NCBI GenBank assembly: GCA_025450375.1
Contig: JANWHO010000267.1
Coordinates: forward strand, 1-10,389
DNA length: 10,389 nt
DNA from: Chloroflexota bacterium
Lineage (GTDB): Bacteria; Chloroflexota; UBA5177; JANWHV01
Direction of reading: 5' to 3'
This document shows positions 6,189 through 10,389 of the stretch, piece after piece. Every line of letters starts with the position of its first letter. The first letter of the stretch is position 1. The notes beneath the pieces were generated by a model that ran no database searches, was not told the origin of the DNA, and saw only the letters and a list, made by a program, of their open reading frames with translations. Both the position numbers and the translations under genes were made by a program.

Positions 6189-7739
6189 TTGGCCGATATC
6201 ACGATAACCGCCAATAGCGCGATGGGTCTGGTATCCCTGGTGGGCGCGGGTCCAGGTGATCCAGACCTCATCACGGTCAAAGGTCTGCGCCGTTTGCGAG
6301 ATGCAGAGGTAGTGGTCTACGATCGGTTGGCCAATGACGCGCTGCTCCAGCAGACGCCGCCGGATGCCGAGCTGATTTTCGCGGGCAAGGGCCCGGGGGA
6401 CCATGCGCTGAGCCAGGAAGAAATCAACGCCCTGCTGGTCGAAAAGGGGAAGGCGGGGAAGCGCGTGGTACGGCTGAAGGGGGGCGATCCCTTCGTGTTT
6501 GGGCGGGGAGGCGAGGAAGCGGAGGCACTGGCCGGCGCCGGCATCCCGTTCGAGGTGGTGCCCGGCGTTACCTCGGCCATCGCCGCTCCCGCCTATGCCG
6601 GTATCCCGGTCACGCACCGCGACTTCACGCCGGCCTTCACGGTGGTTACCGGCCACGAGGATCCGACCAAGGGCGAGTCCACGGTGCCGTGGGAGGCCCT
6701 GGCGGCCGGACCGGATACGCTGGTGTTTCTGATGGGGGTCGGACACCTGGAAGCGATTGGCGCCCGGCTGATTACCTCCGGCAGGGCCTCGACCACCCCG
6801 GTCGCGGTGGTGCGTCGCGGTACCTGGCCGGACCAGCAGGTCGTGTTGGGCACCTTGGGAACGATTGCCGAGGATGCCGCGCTCGCCGGCCTCACGGCGC
6901 CGGCCGTGACCGTGGTTGGCCGGGTAGCCGGACTCGCGCCTACCCTGGCCTGGTTTCAGGGCCCCCTCTCCGGCAAGACGATTCTGGTCACGCGAGCGCG
7001 CGAGCAGGCAGGCGCGCTTTCGGCACGGCTACGGTCATTCGGCGCGCGGGTGATCGAGTTTCCGGCCATCCGGATCGAACCGGCGGCGGACTATTCCGAT
7101 CTCGACGCCGCGCTGGCCGACTCCGCGCGCTTTGATTGGATCTGTTTCACCAGCGTCAACGCGGTGGCGGCAATCGACGAGCGGCTTCGAGCCTTGGGTA
7201 ACTCGTGGGCGGACCTTGGCGCGGTTCGCATGGCGGCGATTGGCCCCGCCACCGCCCGCGCCTTGCGCGCGAAGGGAGCCGAGGTAGCGTATATGCCGGA
7301 TACCTTCCTGGCCGACGCGGTGGCCGCCGGCCTTCCCGACGCCGAAGGGGCCCGAGTTCTCCTCGCGCGGGCCGATATCGCCGATCGCCGCTTGGTGGAG
7401 GGCCTGGAGCGGCGCGGGGCGCGGGTCGAGCAATACGTCGCCTACCGGACGGTTCCCGGCGACGAAGATGCTCCCGCGCTCCGACAGGCGCTGGCGACGG
7501 GCGCGGTGGACATCGTCACCTTCACCAGTTCCTCGACCGTCCGGAACCTCTGCCAGGCCCTTGGCGGCGACGTGGCGACCCTGCTAAGCGGATTGACGGT
7601 GGCGTGCATTGGTCCGGTGACCGCGGACACCGCCAGGGAGTGTGGCTTGGTCCCGACGATCGTGGCCGAGGAGCATACGATTGGCGGCTTGGTGGAGGCG
7701 ATCCGTGGGCATCTCACCCAGCCAGGGGCGTCACGCTAG
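6189..7739 (+). CDS. cobA-hemD: Uroporphyrinogen-III C-methyltransferase / uroporphyrinogen-III synthase fusion (CobA-HemD)
   Basis: The protein has 516 residues in two catalytic parts. Residues about 12-255 are the SAM-dependent uroporphyrinogen-III methyltransferase (CobA/SUMT): VGAGPGDPDLITVKGLRRL, VVYDRLA, LKGGDPFVFGRGGEEAEAL (around residue 100), VPGVTSAIAAPAYAGIPVTHR and VFLMGVGHL. From about residue 262 (GKTILVTRAREQAGALSARL) to the end is uroporphyrinogen-III synthase (HemD), with FTSVNAV, AIGPATARAL, and FTSSSTVRNL near the C-terminus. HemD closes hydroxymethylbilane to uroporphyrinogen III; CobA methylates it twice to precorrin-2, the branch point to siroheme and cobalamin. Such fusions occur in several phyla. 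No other haem or cobalamin gene is in the window. The start is TTG at 6189, or ATG at 6222. It is divergent from yebC and converges on the Usp-GpgS gene. Confidence 0.95.
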   Translation: MADITITANSAMGLVSLVGAGPGDPDLITVKGLRRLRDAEVVVYDRLANDALLQQTPPDAELIFAGKGPGDHALSQEEINALLVEKGKAGKRVVRLKGGDPFVFGRGGEEAEALAGAGIPFEVVPGVTSAIAAPAYAGIPVTHRDFTPAFTVVTGHEDPTKGESTVPWEALAAGPDTLVFLMGVGHLEAIGARLITSGRASTTPVAVVRRGTWPDQQVVLGTLGTIAEDAALAGLTAPAVTVVGRVAGLAPTLAWFQGPLSGKTILVTRAREQAGALSARLRSFGARVIEFPAIRIEPAADYSDLDAALADSARFDWICFTSVNAVAAIDERLRALGNSWADLGAVRMAAIGPATARALRAKGAEVAYMPDTFLADAVAAGLPDAEGARVLLARADIADRRLVEGLERRGARVEQYVAYRTVPGDEDAPALRQALATGAVDIVTFTSSSTVRNLCQALGGDVATLLSGLTVACIGPVTADTARECGLVPTIVAEEHTIGGLVEAIRGHLTQPGASR

Positions 7740-7766
7740 GCGATCGGCGCAAGTCGACCACCAGTT

Positions 7767-7843
7767 GTAGGGGCAGCCCTTGTGGGTGCCCGGCGGCGCG
7801 GCCCGAGGGCACCCATCACCCAGAGGGTACCCGGTGCCCCTAC
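7767..7843. repeat. Nested palindromic intergenic element
   Basis: Between the convergent cobA-hemD and Usp-GpgS genes lies a 77-bp element bounded by perfect 9-bp inverted repeats, GTAGGGGCA (7767-7775) and TGCCCCTAC (7835-7843). Inside it a second perfect 9-bp inverted pair, TGGGTGCCC (7783-7791) and GGGCACCCA (7807-7815), encloses a GC-rich 15-nt loop. It has no coding capacity and looks like a short palindromic interspersed repeat (REP- or MITE-like). Similar GTAGGGGC...GCCCCTAC repeats are, from memory, frequent in Chloroflexota and metagenomic genomes. It could also act as a hairpin ending transcripts from both sides, although there is no T-tract. The rest of the 7740-7876 gap shows nothing clear. 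Confidence 0.75.
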
Positions 7844-7876
7844 CGAGAACCGCCATGGGATTTCGGCTTCGGTATA

Positions 7877-9724
7877 TTAGGCGACTGGCGCTTGCAGTGA
7901 GGCCATGGGGGGGCGCTCGAATTCCTCCACCCGGCGGACATCCAGTTGCAGATGCTCGGGTGTCTGAATGATCGCCTTCATGGATCGATTGATTTCCGAT
8001 ACCAGTTCGATGTGACGCCGGCTTTCCAAACGAGTGATCACGGTCTGCATGATCGTGAACGACATACGGCTGAGCGCGCTGAGTGACTGATTCCGGTGGA
8101 TTCGCTGCTCCAGATCGACCTGGGCGATGGCATTGAGGCCAAATTGTTCCAGAATATCAATCAGGAGGCCAATTTCCACCCCATAGCCTGTAAAGAAGGG
8201 CAGCTGTTCCAGGAGATTTCGGCGCCCCGCGTACTCACCCGAGAGGGGCTGAATCAACCCGGAGAGGAGCGGATAGAAGAGGTTAATTAGAGGACGCGCG
8301 GTAAGCTCGGTGACGCGACCACCGCTTGCTTCATGGAGCACGCCACCCTGGCGCAGCGGCCTCCGGTAAAATCCCTTTACATAGCCAATACGAGGCTCTT
8401 TCAGGAGTGGCCCCAGGAGGCCGTAGACGAACTTAGGGTGGATGTTGGCGATATCGGTATCGATCCAGGCGATGATGTCGCCCTTGGCCACGCTGAGGCT
8501 TTTCCAGAGGGCCTCTCCCTTGCCATGGAAGCTACCCTGATCCGGCAACAAATCCTGGTGAACGTAGACCGGCACCCCGTGGACGCGGGCAATCGATGCG
8601 GTGCGGTCCTGGGATCGGCTGTCGATGACCAGGATTTCGTCGAGCAGGGGGACGCGCCGCTGCAACTCCTCGCGCATGCACTCCAGAATCTCGCCGATCG
8701 TCTCTTCCTCGTTGAGAGTCGGCAAAATCAGGCTTATCGTAAGCCCCTGCTGTTCCTTGAGGCGCACGAGCTCGCCCAGGGCAGCGAATTCCTTACTGTG
8801 GAAGGTGTTTTCGGCAAACCATTTATCGACCGTGCTGGATACCGTTTCGGCCCGCGAAACGCCATCCCGATCTACCGTCCGCGGTGGGGCTATTCCCTCG
8901 TCCAGGGCCATGGGCAGTTCGGTCTTGGCGATAAACACCGGGCAGAGCGAGCGTTCGGCGATTTCCTCCGCCACCTGGCCGAAGGGAAAGGGAAACGATC
9001 TGCTGCTCGCCGCCGCGCCCATGATTACCAGGTCGGCCTGGGCCGCTTCCAGTAGGAGGGTTCGCCGCACGTTGGCGGCAACCACCGCGCGGGCTACCAG
9101 GACATCTGGATGCAGCGAGGCCCAATAGGTTGCGAAGGCTGTTTGTTCGACCTCCATCTCTTCCTCGGGGACATAGGAGGGGATCACCCTGAGCGCGGTG
9201 ACCGTGCCCTCCCAGGCGCGCGCCAGAGTGACCGCCAGATCGGCGGCCAGATCCGCGTGCTGGCCGCCGCGGACGGGCAGGAGTATATGCCGCGGCCGTA
9301 CGGAGCCTTCATGCCGGCGGACGGCCAGGATATCGCAGGGTGGCTCCTGGCTCAGGCGCCAGAGCGACGAGTCAGCCGGTCGGGCGAACCGAGGGCTTGG
9401 CGCCCACCCGAGGATCAGGAGGCTGGCCCCGACCTCCGCCACCACGGCCCCCAGCGCCTCGTCCACCTGGTGGTCGGCCCGGACCACGGTCTCGGCTTGA
9501 ACCCCGGCGGCCTCGGCGATCTGAGCCGCGCGGCGGAGGAGCCGCCTCTGGGTTCTGGCCGGCCGGGCGCCGCTACTGAGCGTATCCTGTGGCGGGACCA
9601 CCACGATGCTGACGATTACCAGTCGGCTGCCCCGCGCGCGGGCAAGGGCGACCCCGGTCTGGACCAGATAGTCAGCGGTCCGCGGGTTGGCCAATCCGAC
9701 CAGGATCGTACGCGCCCAACTCAT
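7877..9724 (-). CDS. Usp-Usp-glucosyl-3-phosphoglycerate synthase fusion protein
   Basis: The protein has 615 residues in three parts. Residues 1-137 (MSWARTILVGL...CDILAVRR) and about 142-268 (VRPRHILLPVRGG...CPVFIAKTE) are two universal stress protein domains. Their nucleotide loops (LGWAPSPRF and MGAAASSRS) lack the second glycine of the G-2x-G-9x-G(S/T) ATP motif, so ATP binding may be weak or lost. After a 30-residue linker, about 300-570 is a GT81 family glucosyl-3-phosphoglycerate synthase: VDKWFAENTFHSKEF, LPTLNEEETIG, FHGKGEALW (near 400), the metal-binding D-T-D in WIDTDIANIHPKF (422-424), YVKGFYRRP, VTELTARPLIN, YGVEIGLLID and the metal-ligand histidine in QRIHRNQSL (543). GpgS joins NDP-glucose and 3-phosphoglycerate, the first step to the compatible solute glucosylglycerate. 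The ATG at 9724 has AAAGGGGAA just upstream and begins exactly at the Usp fold. No phosphatase (GpgP) gene is nearby. Confidence 0.92.
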   Translation of the reverse strand: MSWARTILVGLANPRTADYLVQTGVALARARGSRLVIVSIVVVPPQDTLSSGARPARTQRRLLRRAAQIAEAAGVQAETVVRADHQVDEALGAVVAEVGASLLILGWAPSPRFARPADSSLWRLSQEPPCDILAVRRHEGSVRPRHILLPVRGGQHADLAADLAVTLARAWEGTVTALRVIPSYVPEEEMEVEQTAFATYWASLHPDVLVARAVVAANVRRTLLLEAAQADLVIMGAAASSRSFPFPFGQVAEEIAERSLCPVFIAKTELPMALDEGIAPPRTVDRDGVSRAETVSSTVDKWFAENTFHSKEFAALGELVRLKEQQGLTISLILPTLNEEETIGEILECMREELQRRVPLLDEILVIDSRSQDRTASIARVHGVPVYVHQDLLPDQGSFHGKGEALWKSLSVAKGDIIAWIDTDIANIHPKFVYGLLGPLLKEPRIGYVKGFYRRPLRQGGVLHEASGGRVTELTARPLINLFYPLLSGLIQPLSGEYAGRRNLLEQLPFFTGYGVEIGLLIDILEQFGLNAIAQVDLEQRIHRNQSLSALSRMSFTIMQTVITRLESRRHIELVSEINRSMKAIIQTPEHLQLDVRRVEEFERPPMASLQAPVA

Positions 9725-9838
9725 GGGTTCCCCTTTCGGAATAGCAGCCATGTTCCTCATCGAACCGGCCATGAAGCTCTCTGGTGAGGGTAAGGCATTG
9801 TGGGGATATCGGTCCATCGCTTCATCGCTTCCGCGGTC

Positions 9839-9867
9839 TTGCGCCAACCCGGTAGGCATGCTAGACT
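9839..9867 (+). promoter_or_regulatory. Sigma-70-type promoter of rnpB
   Basis: TTGCGC (9839-9844) and TAGACT (9862-9867) are separated by exactly 17 bp. A start about 7 bp after the -10 falls at 9874, right at the base of the RNase P RNA P1 helix (9876). Agreement between the promoter geometry and the independently folded RNA end makes this the best promoter in the window. Confidence 0.75.
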
Positions 9868-9875
9868 GCATGTCG

Positions 9876-10257
9876 CCTCAACCAGGTCGGGCGGCCGCAT
9901 GCGGCTCTGCCGTATGAGGAAAGTCCGAGCTCCATGTAGCCAGGGTGCTGGGTAACGCCCAGTGGGGGTGACCCCAAGGAAAGTGCCACAGAAACATACC
10001 GCCGACGGCCGAAAGGCTGGGTAAGGGTGAAATGGTGAGGTAAGAGCTCACCGGTAGTCGGGCGACCGGCTAGCCGCGGTAAACCCCATCTGGAGCAAGA
10101 CCGAACAGGGGGCGGACAGCCATAGGCTGTCCAGGGATGGCTCGCCCTTGCCCCCGGGTTGGTCGCTTGAGGCGCCGAGTAATCGGCGTCCTAGAGAGAT
10201 GGTCGTCGCCCTGGCTTCGGCCAGGGTACAGAACTCGGCTTATAGACCTGGTTGAGG
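9876..10257 (+). ncRNA. rnpB: RNase P RNA, bacterial class A
   Basis: This is the catalytic RNA that removes 5' leaders from precursor tRNAs. The ends are set by a perfect 13-bp P1 helix, CCTCAACCAGGTC (9876-9888) with GACCTGGTTGAGG (10245-10257). Conserved core blocks are present in order: GAGGAAAGTCCGAGCTCC (9916-9933), ACAGAAACATACCGCC, GGTGAGGTAAGAGCTCACC (about 10034-10052), GGTAAACCCCATCTGGAGCAAGACC (10078 onward, shown in part), GGTTGGTCGCTTGAG, and ACAGAACTCGGCTTATA (10228-10244). P4 shows a compensatory change: CCGAG against CTCGG instead of the common CCGGG/CCCGG. P6 (GGGCGA 10060-10065 with TCGCCC 10142-10147), a GGACAGCC/GGCTGTCC hairpin and a TTCG-capped stem (10209-10226) support class A. 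Length is about 382 nt. It is divergent from the Usp-GpgS gene. Confidence 0.97.
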
Positions 10258-10389
10258 CACCAGCCTGGCTGAATTGAATTCATTCAGGAGCTCCCTGGCG
10301 GCACATACAGTGCCGTCGGGAACCAGGCCGATGCTCGCGGCGAGCGCTCCAACGACCTCTTCCGTCCGGCAGCCGCGGGCGCGCGCCCC
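10240..10389 (-). CDS. Partial PqqD-like small protein, C-terminal part only
   Basis: A minus-strand frame is open from the right window edge to a TAA at 10242-10240 (49 codons visible; the N-terminus lies outside). The text GCRTEEVVGALAASIGLVP, then VCAARELLNEFNSARLVPQ, fits the C-terminal half of PqqD-family proteins, whose usual pattern is 'lldG.rT.eei...la..f....e.v..dv..ll.eL...glv'. PqqD-like proteins act as peptide chaperones or RiPP recognition elements that deliver precursor peptides to modifying enzymes. Its last six codons and stop lie inside the RNase P RNA gene (18-bp overlap, opposite strand), so the two converge. The assignment rests on a short fragment; a chance open frame in GC-rich DNA is possible. 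Confidence 0.45.
   Translation of the reverse strand, partial: GARARGCRTEEVVGALAASIGLVPDGTVCAARELLNEFNSARLVPQPGL

Noticed and set aside
6065..6280. A 72-residue N-terminal extension of YebC
   Set aside because: The family begins at MSGHSKW, GGAGG precedes that ATG, and the extension would run into the cobA-hemD start region.
8333..9055. A 240-codon plus-strand open frame opposite the Usp-GpgS gene
   Set aside because: It lies wholly antisense to conserved GpgS and Usp coding sequence and has no motif of its own.
9815..9832. Tandem CATCGCTT direct repeat upstream of the rnpB -35 element
   Set aside because: Only two 8-bp copies, which is easily chance; no link to a known activator site could be supported.
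9725..9871. A 49-residue N-terminal extension of the Usp-GpgS protein starting at 9871
   Set aside because: It would start within the divergent rnpB promoter; the ATG at 9724 has a good ribosome-binding site and begins exactly at the Usp fold.
10290..10326. Hairpin downstream of rnpB (CCTGG/CGGCA with TGCCG/CCAGG) as its terminator
   Set aside because: The stem is interrupted by a large internal loop, has no T-tract, and falls within the PqqD-like frame; too weak to annotate.

Overview
This is a GC-rich bacterial window (low-to-mid 60% GC, judged by eye) with tightly packed genes. It looks chromosomal: it holds housekeeping genes (queA, yebC-ruvC-ruvA, cobA-hemD, the RNase P RNA gene) and no phage, integrase, transposase or CRISPR gene. 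The gene mix, GTG/TTG starts and a palindromic GTAGGGGCA...TGCCCCTAC intergenic element suggest a Chloroflexota-like lineage, perhaps Thermomicrobia or a relative. This is inference: no strict taxonomic marker was read beyond a class A RNase P RNA.

Layout. At 1-221 (minus) is the start of an unidentified gene with a receiver-like look, upstream end inside the window. queA (285-1310, minus) precedes it. Divergent from queA, two TrkA/RCK potassium-channel regulatory subunits run on the plus strand (1406-1807 and 1838-2500); the first has only the nucleotide-binding half. They converge on a five-gene minus-strand operon transcribed yebC (6064-5315), ruvC (5299-4775), ruvA (4778-4197), an AI-2E family membrane protein (4243-3044) and an RfaE2-type nucleotidyltransferase (3044-2514). 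The last four genes are joined by overlaps, which suggests translational coupling.

Divergent from yebC is a fused cobA-hemD gene (6189-7739, plus), which closes and methylates the tetrapyrrole ring towards precorrin-2. It converges on a long minus-strand gene (7877-9724) that fuses two universal-stress-protein domains to a complete glucosyl-3-phosphoglycerate synthase. The 137 bp between them hold a nested palindromic repeat. Upstream of that fusion, on the plus strand, is a complete class A RNase P RNA gene (about 9876-10257) with a well-placed sigma-70-type promoter. A partial minus-strand reading frame resembling the C-terminal half of a PqqD-family protein enters from the right edge and overlaps the 3' end of the RNase P RNA.

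The most notable items are the Usp-Usp-GpgS fusion (a possible direct link between nucleotide or stress sensing and compatible-solute synthesis), a 24-bp perfect palindrome inside the first trkA gene, the nested repeat at 7767-7843, over-representation of CGATCG/GCGATCGC, and the antisense overlap at the rnpB 3' end. Nothing here amounts to a clear new multi-gene defence or mobile system.
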